Shown one piece after another: positions 42,140 to 55,295 of a stretch of 64,000 bases of DNA. A program made the translations under genes and the position numbers. The notes beneath the pieces were generated by a model. It did no database searches. It was not told the origin of the DNA and saw nothing but the letters and a program-made list of their open reading frames with translations. The stretch's first letter is position 1. Each line of letters starts with the position of its first letter. This DNA is from Lolium rigidum (lineage: Eukaryota > Streptophyta > Magnoliopsida > Poales > Poaceae): the NCBI RefSeq assembly GCF_022539505.1, contig NC_061508.1, positions 97,691,276 through 97,755,275 on the forward strand, given 5' to 3'.

Positions 42140-44382
42140 TGTTGGAGATATGCCCAAGAGGCAATAATAAAAGTGGTTATTATATATCTTTATGTTTATG
42201 ATAAATTTTTATATACCATGCTATAATTGTATTAACCGAAACATTGATACATGTGTGATATGTAAACAACAAAGAGTCCCTAGTATGCCTCTTAAACTAG
42301 CTTGTTGATTAATAGATGATTAGTTTCATAATCATGAACATTGGATGTTATTAATAACAAGGTTATATCATTATATGAATGATGTAATGGACACACCCAA
42401 TTAAGCGTAGCATAAGATCACGTCATTAAGTTATTTGCTATAAGCTTTCGATACATAGTTACCTAGTCCTTATGACCATGAGATCATGTAAATCACTTAT
42501 ACCGGAAAGGTACTTTGATTACACCAAACGCCACTGCGTAAATGGGTGGTTATAAAGGTGGGATTAAGTATCCGGAAAGTATGAGTTGAGGCATATGGAT
42601 CAACGAGTGGGATTTGTCCATCCCGATGACGGATAGATATACTCTGGGCCCTCTCGGTGGAATGTCGTCTAATGTCTTGCAAGCATATGAATAAGTTCAT
42701 AAGAGACCACATACCATGGTACGAGTAAAGAGTACTTGTCAGGAGACGAGGTTGAACAAGGTATGAAGTGATACCGATGATCAAACCTCGGACAAGTAAA
42801 ATATCGCGTGACAAAGGGAATTGGTATCGTATGTGAATGATTCATTCGATCACTAAAGTCATCGTTGAATATGTGGGAGCCATTATGGATCTCCAGATCC
42901 CGCTATTGGTTATTGGTCGGAGTAAGTACTCAACCATGTCCGCATAGTTCACGAACCGTAGGGTGACACACTTAAAGTTGGATGTTGAAATGGTAGAACT
43001 TGAATATGGAATGGAGTTCGAATATTTGTTCGGAGTCCCGGATGAGATCCCGGACATCACGAGGAGTCCCGGAATGGTCCGGAGAATAAGATTCATATAT
43101 AGGAAGTCATTTTATAAGATTTAAAATGATCCGGAAGGTTCTATGGAAGGTTCTAGAAGGTTCTAGAAAAGTCCGGAAGAAACCACTAAGGAAGGCGGAG
43201 TCCCGGAGGGACTCCACCTCCCATGGCCGGCCAACCCTAAGGGGGAGGAGTCCCAAGTGGACTCCCCTAAGGCCCTGTTCGGTACTCGTGGTTTTGCAGG
43301 GTTTGAGGTGTATTTAACCAGGCTAACCCAATAATAAACCTGAAAAATCTACACACACCGTTCGGCAGGCCGGGATGGGACGGGATTAGCGTGGTGATCC
43401 CGCTACAAACTCGTCGGGTTGGAGTGAATCCGAGCCGCGAGGGGGTACTCGCGTTTTATCCGTTGCTCACGCGCGGCCGCGTGCGTACTCGGCTTTGCTA
43501 CTGGCGGTGGTCTGCTCGAGGGAGAGCGTGCATGCAGAGCTAGGTTGTGTGTGTCAGCTGTCAAAGTTGCGTACGTGCTGAGCTCCTGGCTAGTTACGAC
43601 ATAAACACGGTGGCGTAAAAGGTCAGCCGTTCCCACCCAATACACCTCTAAAACACTACCTCACCCTGTGTATTGTAATGTTATCACCCAATACACGTCG
43701 GATATTACACGGCAAAACGCCCCAGCCGAACAAGCCCTAAGGGCCCCCCCCCACATGGAAGGTGGGAATCCCACCCCAAGTGGGATTCCCACCTTGGGTA
43801 GGTTTCCCTATCACATGGAAGGTTTTGGGTTCGGGTCTTATTCGGAGACTTGTATTCCAACACTTGGGGCTTCCACCTATATAATGAGGGGCCAAGGGGA
43901 GGGGGCCGGCCACCCCAAGACCACAAGGTGGCCGCACCCCCTAGTGGCCGGCGCCCCCCTCTCCCAAACCCTAGCGGCCCTCTCTCCTCCACCACATCCC
44001 GCACGCTTAGCGAAGCTCCGCCGGGTTTCTCCACCACCACCGACACCACACCGTCGTGCTGTCGGATTCAAGAGGAGCTACTACTTCCGCTGCCCGCTGG
44101 AACGGGGAGGTGGACGTCGTCTTCATCAACAACCGAACGTGTGACCGAGTACGGAGGTGCTGCCCGTTCGTGGCGACGTGATCAAGATCTTCTACGCGCT
44201 TTTGCAAGCGGCAAGTGAACGTCTACCGCAGCAACAAGAGCCTCATCTTGTAGGCTTTGGAATCTCTTCAAGGGTGAGACTCGATAATTCCCTCGTTGCT
44301 ACCGTCTTCTAGATTGCATCTTGGCTTGGATTGTGTGTTCGCGGTAGGAAAAATTTTGTTTTCTATGCAACGAATCCCTACA
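42140..44382 (+). repeat. 5' LTR of copia D, with MITE
   Basis: It begins TGTTGGAGATATGCCC and ends CGAATCCCTACA. It includes TATATAATGAGGGG (about 43878) as probable TATA region. The 467-bp MITE at 43271 and its TAA duplication account for most of its extra length over the 3' LTR. Confidence 0.95.
43271..43737. mobile_element. 467-bp PIF/Harbinger (Tourist-like) MITE
   Basis: Inverted ends GGCCCTGTTCGG and CCGAACAAGCCC are flanked by TAA (43268-43270 and 43738-43740). The 3' LTR of the same copia has CCCCTAAGGGG without this insert, so the empty site is preserved in the window. The interior is non-coding. Confidence 0.9.
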
Positions 44383-44383
44383 G

Positions 44384-44395
44384 TGGTATCAGAGC
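44384..44395 (+). promoter_or_regulatory. primer-binding site of copia D
   Basis: TGGTATCAGAGC is complementary to the 3' end of initiator methionine tRNA, the usual copia primer, one base after the LTR. Confidence 0.9.
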
Positions 44396-45582
44396 CGTGT
44401 CTATGCATAGATGGTTGCACGAGTAGAACACAATGGTTTTGTGGGCGTTGATGCTTATGTTGTCTTTAGTTTGAGTACTTTGCATCTTTGTGGCATAGTG
44501 GGATGAAGCGGCTTGGGCTAACTTTACATGACCGCGTTCATGAGATTTGCTCCACGCTCGACATGCAACTTGTATTGCATAAGTGGCTTTGTGGGTGTCT
44601 GTCTCTCCTACTATAGTAAAGATTCAATTTACTCTTCTATTGACAACACTAGTATCACCGTTGTGGTTCATGTTCGTAGGTAGATTAGATCTTACTCGAA
44701 AACCCTAAACCACGTAAAATATGCAAACAAAATTAGAGACGTCTAACTTGTTTTTGCATGGTTTGGTGATGTGATATGGCCATAATGTGATGATGAATAT
44801 GTATGAGATGATCATTATTGTATTGTGGCAACCGGCAGGAGCCTTATGGTTGTCTTTAAATTTCATGTTGAGTAGTATTTCAAAGAAGTTGTAATAGTTG
44901 CTACATGGAGAATAATCATGAAGACGGCGCCATTGACCTTGACGCTACGCCAACGATGATGGAGATCATGCCCGTTGATGATGGAGATCATGTCCGTGCT
45001 TTGGAGATGAAGATCAAAGGCGCAAAGACAAAGGGGCCATATCATATCACATATGAACTGCATGTGATGTTAATTCTTTTATGCATCTTATTTTGCTTAG
45101 ATCGCGACGGTAGCATTATAAGATGATCCCTCTCACTAAAATCTCAAGATAATAAAGTGTTCATCCTTAGTAGCACCGTTGCCAAGACTTGTCGTTTCGA
45201 AGCATCTCGTGATGATCAGGTGTGATAGAATCAACAAGTGCATACAATGGGTGCAAGCCAGTTTTGCACATGCGGATACTAAGGTGGCCTTGACGAGCCT
45301 AGCATGTACAGACATGGTCTCGGAACACGTGATACCGAAAGGTAGAGCATGAATCATATGATTGATATGATGAACACTTTGAGTGTTCGCCATTGAAATT
45401 ACACCTTGTCTCGTGATGATCGGACTTAGGTGTGGTGTATTTGGTTCGTGTGATCACTAAGACAATGCGAGGGATATTGTTTTGAGTGGGAGTTCACCTT
45501 GATTTTTAATTATGTTGAATTAAAATTTGAACTCAATTTGTCATAAACTTAGTCTAAACTATTGCAAATATATGTTGTAGAG
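44396..45582 (+). other. 5' untranslated leader of copia D
   Basis: About 1.2 kb without coding capacity between primer site and gag start, as is common in BARE-like elements. Small ORFs inside have no domains. Confidence 0.7.
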
Positions 45583-46830
45583 ATGGCGTCCCCAATCAAT
45601 TTTAACCAGCTTCCTAGAGAAAGAAAAGCTTAAGAGCAACGGTAGCAACTTCACCGACTGGTTCCGTCATGTGAGGATTTTCCTCAATGGTGGAAACCTG
45701 CAATATGTGCTTGATGCACCACTAGGTGACCCTCCCGCGTAAACCGAAACCGATGAAGTAAAGAATGTTTACGAGACTCGGAAAACTCGGTACTCTCAAG
45801 TTCAGTGTGCCATCCTGTGCAGTCTGGAAGCCGATCTTCAAAAACGTTTTGAGCACCACGATCCTCATGAGTTGGTCAATGAGCTGAAAGCTATATTTGA
45901 AACTCATGCGGCCGTGGAATGCTATGAAGCATCGAAACACTTCTTCAGCTGCATGATGGAAGAAGGCAGCTCCGTTAGTGAGCACATGCTCGCCATGACC
46001 GGGCATGCGAAGAAACTCAGTGATCTGGGGAATAGTGATTCCTAACAGATCGGGGATTAATCGTGTCCTTCAATCACCGCCACCTAGTTACAAGAATTTT
46101 GTGATGAACTACAATATGCGGAACATGAACAAAGAGTTACCCGAACTCTTCGCCATGCTGAAATCTGCTGAGATTGAGATCAAGAAAGAGCACCAAGTGT
46201 TGATGGTCAACAAGACCACCAGTTTCAAGAAACAGGGCAAGTCTAAGGGAAAATTCAAGAAGGGTGGCAAGAAAGCTGCCACGCCTCCTATGAAACCTAA
46301 GACTGGCCCTAAGCCTGATGCTGAGTGCTATTACTGCAAGGAGAAGGGACACTGGAAGCGTAATTGCTCCAAGTATTTGGCGGATCTGAAGAGCGGCCTT
46401 GTCAAGAAGAAGAAAGAAGGTATATCTGATATACATGTTATAGATGTTTATCTTACTGGTTCTCGTACTAGTACCTGGGTATTTGATACTGGTTCAGTTG
46501 CTCATATTTGTAACTCGAAACAGGAACTAAAGAATAAACGAAGACTACTAAAGGATGAAGTGACGATGCGCGTTGGAAATGGATCCAAAGTCGATGTGAT
46601 CGCTGTCGGCACACTTCCTCTAAATCTACCTTCGGGATTAGTTTTAAGCCTCAATAATTGTTATTTTGTACCCGCGTTGAGCATGAACATTATATCTGGA
46701 TCTTGTTTAATGCAAGACGGTTATTCATTCAAGCCTGAGAATAATGGTTGTTCTATTTTTATGAATAATATCTTTTATGGTCGAGCACCTGAAAAGAATG
46801 GCTTATTTCTGTTAGATCTCGATAGTAGTG
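45583..46830 (+). pseudogene. gag and protease of copia D
   Basis: Gag starts MASPINFNQLPRE at 45583; a frame change follows within 15 codons. Then LKAIFETHAAVECYEASKHF and, in the long frame from 46005, NYNMRNMNKELPELFAMLKS. The CCHC knuckle CYYCKEKGHWKRNC has the exact C-x2-C-x4-H-x4-C spacing. The protease has WVFDTGSVAHICNS with the catalytic DTG. The frame is cut after DLDSS at 46830 by gypsy C. Gag and protease would form and mature the virus-like particle. Confidence 0.88.
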
Positions 46831-49800
46831 TGATGGCGTGTATTTCACACGTTCGTTGGGAACCCCAAGAGGAAGGTATGATGCGCACAGCAGCAAGTTT
46901 TCCCTCAGAAAGAAACCAAGGTTTATCGAACCAGGAGGAGCCAAGAAGCACGTTGAAGGTTGATGGCGGCGGGATGTAGTGCGGCGCAACACCGGAGATT
47001 CCGGCGCCAACGTGGAACTTGCACAACACAACCAAAGTACTTTGCCCCAACGAAACAGATGAGGTTGTCGGCCTCACCGGCTTGCTGTAACAAAGGATTA
47101 ACCGTATTGTGTGGAAGATGATTGTTTGCAGAGAAAACGAGTAAAACAAGTATTGCAAGCAGATTTGTATTTCGGTATTAAAGAATGGACCGGGGTCCAC
47201 AGTTCACTAGAGGTGTCTCTCCCATAAGATAAAAGCATGTTGGGTGAACAAATTACAGTCGGGCAATTGACAAATAGAGAGGGCATAACAATGCACATAC
47301 ATGTCATGATAAGTACGAGTGAGATTTAATTGGGCATTACGACAAAGTACATAGACCGCCATCCAACCGCATCTATGCCTAAAAAGTCCACCTTCAGGTT
47401 ATCGTCCGAACCCCTCCAGTATTAAGTTGCTAACAATAGACAATTGCATTAAGTATGGTGCGTAATGTAATCAACAACTACATCCTCGGACATAGCGCCA
47501 ATGTTTTATCCCTAGTGGCAACAAGACAACACAACCTTAGAACTTTCGTCACTGTCCCGTGTGTCAATGCAGCATGAACCCACTATCGAGCATAAATACT
47601 CCCTCTTGGAGTTAAGAGCAAAAACTTGGCCAGAGCCTCTACTAATAACGGAGAGCATGCAAGATCATAAACAACACATATGTAATAACTTGATAATTAA
47701 CATAACATGGTATTCTCTATCCATCGGATCCCGACAAACACAACATAGAGTATTACGGATAGATGATCTTGATCATGTTAGGCAGCTCACAAGATCCAAC
47801 AATGAAGCACAATGAGGAGAAGACAACCATCTAGCTACCGCTATGGACCCATAGTCCAGGGGTGAACTACTCACTCATCACTCCGGAGGCGACCATGGCG
47901 GTGTAGAGTCCTCCGGAGATGAATCCCCTCTCCGGCAGGGTGCCGGAGGAGATCTCCGAAATCCCCCGAGATGGGATTGGCGGTGGCGGCGTCTCCGGAA
48001 GGTTTTCCGTATCGTGGTTTTTCGCATCGAGGGGTTTCGCGACGGAGGCTTTAAGTAGGCGGAAGGGCAGAGTCGGAGGACTGACGAGGGGCCCACACCA
48101 TAGGGCGGCACGGGCCCCCCTCTGGCCGCGCGGCCCTATGGTGGCGGCGCCTCGTCGCCCCACTTCGTATCCCTTTCGGTCTTCTGGAAGGTTCGTGGCA
48201 AAATAGGACCCTGGGTCTTGATTTCGTCCAATTCCGAGAATATTTCGTTACTAGGATTTCTGAAACCAAAAACAGCAGAAAACAAGAACTGGCTCTTCGG
48301 CATCTTGTTAATAGGTTAGTTCCAGAAAATGCACGAATATGACATAAAGTGTGCATAAAACATGTAGGTATCATCAATAATATGGCATGGATCATAAGAA
48401 ATTATCGATACGTCGGAGACGTATCAGCATCCCCAAACTTAGTTCTGCTCGTCCCGAGCAGGTAAAACGATAACAAAAGATAATTTCTGAAGTGACATGC
48501 CATCATAACCTTGATCATACTATTTGTAAACATATGTAACGAATGCAGCGATCAAAACAATGGTGATGACATGAGTAAACAAGTGAATCATAAAGCAAAG
48601 ACTTTTCATGAATAGTACTTCAAGACAAGCATCAATAAGTCTTGCATAAGAGTTAACTCATAAAGCAATAAATCAAAGTAAAGGTATTGAAGCAACACAA
48701 AGGAAGATTAAGTTTCAGCGGTTGCTTTCAACTTGTAACATGTATATCTCATGGATAATTGTCAACATAGAGTAATATAACAAGTGCAATATGCAAGTAT
48801 GTAGGAATCAATGCACAGTTCACACAAGTGTTTGCTTCATGAGGTGGAGAGAGATAGGTGAACTGACTCAACATAAAAGTAAAAAGAATGGTCCTTCAAA
48901 GAGGAAAGCATCGATTGCTATATTTGTGCTAGAGCTTTTATTTTGAAAACATGAAACAATTTTGTCAACGGTAGTAATAAAGCATATGAGTTATGTAAAT
49001 TATATCCTACAAGTTGCAAGCCTCATGCATAGTATACTAATAGTGCCCGCACCTTGTCCTAATTAGCTTGGACTACCGGATCTTTGCAATGCACATGTTT
49101 TAACCAAGTGTCACAATGGGGTACCTCCATGCCGCTCGTACAAAGGTCTAAGGAGAAAGCTCGCATTTTGGATTTCTCGCTTTTGATTATTCTCAACTTA
49201 GACATCCATACCGGGACAACATGGACAACAGATAATGGACTCCTCTTTAATGCATAAGCATGTGGCAACAATTATTATTCTCATATGAGATTGAGGATAT
49301 ATGTCCAAAACTGAAACTTCCACCATGAATCATGGCTTTAGTTAGCGGCCCAATGTTCTTCTCTAACAATATGCATGCTCCAACCATTAAGGTGGTAGAT
49401 CTCTCTTACTTCAGACAAGACGGACATGCATAGCAACTCACATGATATTCAACAAAGAATAGTTGATGGCGTCCCCGTAAGCATGGTTATCGCACAACAA
49501 GCAACTTAATAAGAGATAAAGTGCATAAGTACATATTCAATACCACAATAGTTTTTAAGCTATTTGTCCCATGAGCTATATATTGCAAAGGTGAATGATG
49601 GAATTTTAAAGGTAGCACTCAAGCAATTTACTTTGGAATGGCGGATAAATACCATGTAGTAGGTAGGTATGGTGGACACAAATGGCATAGTGGTTGGCTC
49701 AAGGATTTTGGATGCATGAGAAGTATTCCCTCTCGATACAAGGTTTAGGCTAGCAAGGTTATTTGAAACAAACACAAGGATGAACGGTGTAGCAAAACTC

Positions 49801-50287
49801 ACATAAAAGACATATTGTAAACATTATAAGACTCTACACCGTCTTCCTTGTTGTTCAAAACTCAATACTAGATGTTATCTAGACTCTAGAGAAACCAAAT
49901 ATGCAAACCAAATTAGCAAGCTCTAAGTGTTTCTTCATTAATGGGTGCAAAGTATATGATGCAAGAGCTTAAACATGAGCACAACAATTGCCAAGTATCA
50001 AATTATACAAGACATTTTAGAGTTACTAGATGTAGTATTTTCCAATTCCAACCATATAACAATTTAACGAAGAAGAAACTTCGCCATGAATACTATGAGT
50101 AGAGCCTAAGGACATACTTGTCCATATGCTACAGCGGAGCGTGTCTCTCTCCCACAAAGTGAATGCTAGGATCCATTTTATTCAAACAAAACAAAAACAA
50201 AAACAAACCGACGCTCCAAGCAAAGTGCATAAGATGTGACGGAATAAAAATATAGTTTCGGGGGAGGAACCTCGATAATGTTGTCGA
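46831..50287 (-). mobile_element. gypsy element C, left part (3' LTR and interior, to gap)
   Basis: The same family and orientation as gypsy B. The LTR is 46831-48426, and the interior 48427-50287 matches B positions 7633-9482. It runs into the N gap. The flanking pentamer at its left end is TAGTG, which does not match the pentamer at the right end of 50388-52828 (CCCTA). Confidence 0.9.
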
Positions 50288-50387
50288 NNNNNNNNNNNNN
50301 NNNNNNNNNNNNNNNNNNNNNNNNNNNNNNNNNNNNNNNNNNNNNNNNNNNNNNNNNNNNNNNNNNNNNNNNNNNNNNNNNNNNNNN
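50288..50387. other. assembly gap (100 N)
   Basis: Exactly 100 undetermined bases, a conventional placeholder for a gap of unknown size. By comparison with gypsy B, at least 2,261 bp (B positions 9483-11743, protease and gag) would be missing if both sides belong to one element. Confidence 0.95.
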
Positions 50388-52828
50388 GACATAAAGGTAC
50401 CTCCAGCAGCTGAATCCAATAAATTCCGCGAAAAAAAATTTAGTCCTGCATAGAAGGTTTGGATGATCATCCAAGTAGTCGGTCCATGGGTTGGGCAATT
50501 TTTAACCGAGAGATTTCATTCTTTCCCAAGCTTGAGCAACATGTTCATTATCCAATTGCTTAAAATTCATTATGCTACTCCTCAAAGATATAATTTTAGC
50601 AGGGGGATAATATCTACCAATAAAAGCATCCTTGCATTTAGTCCATGAATCAATACTATTCTTAGGCGGAGATAGCAACCAATCTTTAGCTCTTCCTCTT
50701 AATGAGAAAGGGAACAATTTTAATTTTATAATGTCACCATCTACATCTTTATATTTTTGCATTTCACACAATTCAACAAAATTATTGAGATGGGCAGCAA
50801 GCATCATCAGAACTAACACCGGAAAATTGCTCTCTCATGACAAGATTAAGTAAAGCAGGTTTAATTTCAAAGAATTCTCGCTGTAGTAGCAGGTGGAGCA
50901 ATAGGTGTGCATAGGAAATCATTATTATTTGTGCTTGTGAAGTCACACAACTTAGTATTTTCAGGGTTGGCCATTTTAGCAGTAGTAAATAAAGCAAACT
51001 AGATAAAGTAAATGCAAGTAAACTAATTTTTTTGTGTTTTTGATATAGCAAACAAGATAGTAAATAAAGTAAAACTAGCAACTAATTTTTTTTGTGTTTT
51101 GATATAATGCAGCAAACAAAGTAGTAAATAAAATAAAGCAAGACAAAAACAAAGTAAAGAGATTGAGAAGTGGAGACTCCCCTTGCAGCGTGTCTTGATC
51201 TCGCCGGCAACGGCGCCAGAAAATATGCTTGATGGCGTGTATTTCACACGTTCGTTGGGCAACCCCAAGAGGAAGGTATGATGCGCACAGCGAGCAAGTT
51301 TTCCCTCGTAAAGAAACCAAGGTTTATCGAACCAGGAGGAGCCAAGAAGCACGTTGAAGGTTGATGGCGGCGGGATGTAGTGCGGCGCAACACCGGAGAT
51401 TCCGGCGCCAACGTGGAACCCGCACAACACAACCAAAGTACTTTGCCCCAACGAAACAGTGAGGTTGTCAATCTCACCGGCTTGCCGTAACAAAGGATTA
51501 ACCGTATTGTGTGGAAGATGATTGTTTGCGAGAGAAAATAGTAAAACAAGTATTGCAAGCAGATTTGTATTTCAGTATTAAAAGAATGGACCGGGGTCCA
51601 CAGTTCACTAGAGGTGTCTCTCCCATAAGATAAAAGCATGTTGGGTGAACAAATTACAGTCGGGCAATTGACAAATAGAGAGGGCATAACAATGCACATA
51701 CATGACATGATAAGTATAATGAGATTTAATTGGGCATTACGACAAAGTACATAGACCGCCATCCAACTGCATCTATGCCTAAAAAGTCCACCTTCAGGTT
51801 ATCATCCGAACCCCTCCGGTATTAAGTTGCTAACAACGAGACAATTGCATTAAGTATGGTGCGTAATGTAATCAACAACTACATCCTCGGACATAGCGCC
51901 AATGTTTTATCCCTAGTGGCAACGAGCACAACACAACCTTAGAACTTTCTCATCACTTGTCCCGGTGTCAATGCGGGCATGAACCCACTATCGAGCATAA
52001 ATACTCCCTCTTGGAGTTAAAAGTAAAAACTTGGCCAGAGCCTCTACTAGTAACGGAGAGCATGCAAGATCATAAACAACACATATGAAATAACTTGATA
52101 ATTAACATGACATGATATTCTCTATCCATCGGATCCCGACAAACACAACATATAGAATTACAGATAGATGATCTTGATCATGTTAGGCAGCTCACAAGAT
52201 CCAACAATGAAGCACAATGAGGAGAAGACAACCATCTAGCTACCGCTATGGACCCATAGTCCGGGGGTGAACTACTCACTCATCACTCCGGAGGCGACCA
52301 TGGCGGTGTAGAGTCCTCCCGGGAGATGAATCCCCTCTCCGGCAGGGTGCCGGAGGAGATCTCCGGAATCCCCCGAGATGGGATCGGCGGCGGCGGCGTC
52401 TCGATAGGTTTTCCGTATCGTGGTTTTTCGCCTCGTGGGTTTCGCGACGGAGGCTTTAAGTAGGCGGAAGGGCGAGTCGGGGGCCGGACGAGGGGGCCAC
52501 ACCATAGGGCGGCGCGGGCCCCCTAGGCCGCGCCGCCATGTGGTGTCGCCACCTCGTGGCCCCACTTCGTATGTTCTTCGGTCTTCCGGAAGCTCCGTGG
52601 AAAAATAGGCCCTCGGGTCTTCGTTTCGTCCAATTCGAGAATATTTCGTTACTAGGATTTCGAAACCAAAAACAGCGAGAAAACAGGAACCGGCACTTCG
52701 GCATCTTGTTAATAGGTTAGTTCCGAGAAAATGCACGAATATGACATAAAGTGTGCATAAAACATGTAGGTATTATCAATAATATGGCATAGAACATAAG
52801 AAATTATCGATACGTCGGAGACGTATCA
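50388..52828 (-). mobile_element. gypsy element C, right part (gag start and 5' LTR)
   Basis: The interior 50388-51229 matches the gag start of gypsy B (LRGRAKDWLLSPPKNSIDSW on the minus strand, 50502-50819), the CGGCGCCAG primer-site complement follows at 51211, and the LTR is 51230-52828. Differences from the LTR at 46831 are more numerous than between the two B LTRs, so this may be a second, independent copy rather than the partner of the left part. Confidence 0.85.
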
Positions 52829-53355
52829 CCCTACACCTAAGATAGGTGTAAGGGCGGCTAGATGTATAAGGGTTGCACTACGACAGCATATGATACGAAG
52901 AACAATGCTAACCCTAACACATCTAAGATAACTACGTTGCTCGCCATCAAAAAGGCTTCAGCACGAGCAACGCATGAACAACGTAATAAGCTTATGCTGC
53001 CTAGATCGCAAGATGCGATCTAGGCAGCATGGTGCTTACCGGGAGAAACCCTCGAGACGAAGGAGTTGGCGATGCGCCGAGATTGATTGTGTTGAACGTT
53101 GGTTGTTGTTTATTCCATAAACCCTAGATACATATTTATAGTCCAAGGGACTTTCTAACTCAGGCGTGCACCTAACCGTGCACGGGTCAAACTCTATCTT
53201 CTAATCTAAGATACGACCTACTATATTACAGATACACGGGCATGCTAGCCCAAACTTTGCATATAAGGCCGATTCACGTATTTATTCCGTATATAATCTT
53301 TAAACCCATCTTGATCGCGGCCCACCTCTGACCTGGTCAAATTCCGGTAATAACA
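52829..53355 (-). repeat. truncated LTR X of another retroelement
   Basis: On the minus strand it begins TGTTATTACCGGAATTTGAC and has a TATA box (CTATAAATATG, about 53140) and an ACCCTAG leader, then is cut at 52829 by the gypsy C LTR. It carries a perfect 17-bp hairpin (arms 52994-53010 and 53014-53030). It lies inside copia D: D coding sequence resumes by about 53370. The family is not identified. Confidence 0.7.
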
Positions 53356-53369
53356 AGGGTACACTTTCT

Positions 53370-53510
53370 ATCACAGATCCGAAGGCAAAATCTTTGTTGC
53401 TAAGAACGGAACCTTTCTTGAGAAAGAATTTCTCACTAAAGAAGTGACTGGAAGAAAAGTAGAACTCGATGAGATTGATGAATCTATACTCGTTGATCGA
53501 GTAGCGCAAT
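53370..53510 (+). pseudogene. integrase C-terminal remnant of copia D
   Basis: KIFVAKNGTFLEKEFLTKEV, then ELDEIDESILVDRVAQ, then a stop. This is the region after the integrase core in copia polyproteins. The core itself, between DLDSS at 46830 and here, is missing. Confidence 0.75.
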
Positions 53511-53518
53511 GACGGAAG

Positions 53519-54660
53519 TTGTACCTGTACCGCCTACACCGGCAACGAGAGGAAGCTAATGATAATGATCATGAAACTTCGAACGAGGAAACTATCGAAC
53601 CTCGCGGATCGACAAGGGAACGTGCCACTCCTGATTGGTATGATCCTTGTCTAAATGTCATGATTGTGGATAACAATGATGAAGACCCTGCGACGTATGA
53701 AGAAGCGATGATGAGCCCAGATTCCAACAGATGGCAAGAAGCCATGAAATCCGAAATGGGATCCATGTATGATAACAAAGTATGGACTTTGGTAGACCTA
53801 CCTGATAGCCGCAAGGCTGTCGAGAATAAATGGATCTTCGAAAGAAAAACAGATGCTGATGGTAATATTACTGTCTATAAAGCTCGACTTGTCGCAAAGG
53901 GTTTCCGATAAATTCAAGGTGTTGACTACGATGAGACTTTCTCACCTGTAGCGAAGCTAAAATCTGTGAGGATTTTGTTAGCAATAGCTGCATTTTTCGA
54001 TTATGAGATTTGGCAGATAGATGTCAAAACGGTGTTCCTTAATGGAGACATTGAGGAAGAGTTGTATATGGTACAACCCAAAGGTTTTGTCGATCCTAAA
54101 AATGCTGACAAAGTATGCAAACTTCAGCGTTCAATTTATGGACTGAAGCAAGCATCGAGAAGTTGGAACCGACGCTTTGATAAGGTGATCAAAGACTTCG
54201 GGTTTATACAAGTGCCATGGAGAGGCCTGTATTTACAAGAAAGTGAGTGGGAGCTCTGTAGCATTCCTGATATTATATGTAGATGACATATTATTGATTG
54301 AGAATGATATAGAACTATTAAGTAGTGTAAAAAGTTATTTGAATAATAGTTTTTCAATGAAAGACCTTGGTGAAGCATCGTATATATTAGGCATCAAGAT
54401 TTATAGAGATAGATCAAGACGCCTAATAGGGCTATCACGAGTACATGCCCGGACAAGATTCTAAAGAAGTTTAGAATGGACGAAAGTAAGAAAGGGTTTT
54501 TACCTATGTTACCGGGCAAGGTCTTGAGTAAGACTCAAGGTCCGGCTACGGCAGAAGAAAGAGAAAGGATGAGTCGGATCCCCTATGCTTCGGCGGTAGG
54601 CTCTATCATGTATGCCATGCTATGTACTAGACCGGATATAGCACATGCTCGTTAGTTTAA
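53519..54660 (+). pseudogene. reverse transcriptase of copia D
   Basis: WQEAMKSEMGSMYDNKVWTL, then NKWIFERKTDADG and KARLVAKGF (stop), FSPVAKLKSVRILLAIAAFF, QIDVKTVFLNGDIEEELYM, LQRSIYGLKQASRSW, and, after a shift near 54235, FLILYVDDILLIEND with the YVDD catalytic box at about 54270. It converts element RNA to cDNA when intact. At least three stops or shifts are present. Confidence 0.9.
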
Positions 54661-55261
54661 CCAACAGATATCAAAGTGATCCAGGAATGGAACACTGGAC
54701 AGCGGTCAAGAATATCCCGAAGTACTTGAAAAGAACTAAGGATATGTTTCTTTGTTATGGAGGTGACCAAGAGCTCGTTGTAACAAGTTACACCGATGCA
54801 AGTTGGAACACCGATCCCGATGACTCTAAGTCACAATCCGGGTACGTGTTTATATTGAATGGTGCTCGCAGATGAGTCGGGCAAGCTCGAAGCGGTGCAC
54901 GGTGGCGAAGTCTTCAACGGAATCGGAGTACATAGCGGCTTCGCAGGCTTCATCGAAGCGGTATGGATGAAGAGGTTCATTGTAGAGCTCGGTGTGGTTC
55001 CTAGTGCATTGGACCCACTAGTCATCTACTCGTGACAACATGGGTGCCATCGCCAATGCACAAGAACCAAGGTCACACAAGAGGCTGAAGCATATCAAGC
55101 TGCGTTATCATTCGATTCGCGAGTACATCGAAGATGGAGAAGTAAAGATTTGCAAAGTACACACTGATCCGAATGTAGCAGATTCGTTGACTAAAGCTCT
55201 CCCTAGGGCAAAGCATGACCAACACCAGAATGCCATGGGTGTTAGGTACCTTACAATGTAA
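54645..55261 (+). pseudogene. RNase H of copia D
   Basis: LTNRYQSDPGMEHWTAVKNI, then VVTSYTDASWNTDPDDSKS with the first catalytic Asp, then, after frame changes, RLKHIKLRYHSIREYIEDGE and KALPRAKHDQHQNAMGVRYL to the stop at 55259-55261. This is the end of the copia polyprotein, 34 bp before the 3' LTR. Confidence 0.88.
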
Positions 55262-55295
55262 TCTAGATTATTGACTCTAGTGCAAGTGGGAGATC

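Noticed and set aside
46831..52828. Treating gypsy C as one simple insertion with a small gap
   Set aside because: Flanking pentamers do not match, the right side abuts a different LTR, and host copia sequence is missing, so it is annotated as two parts.
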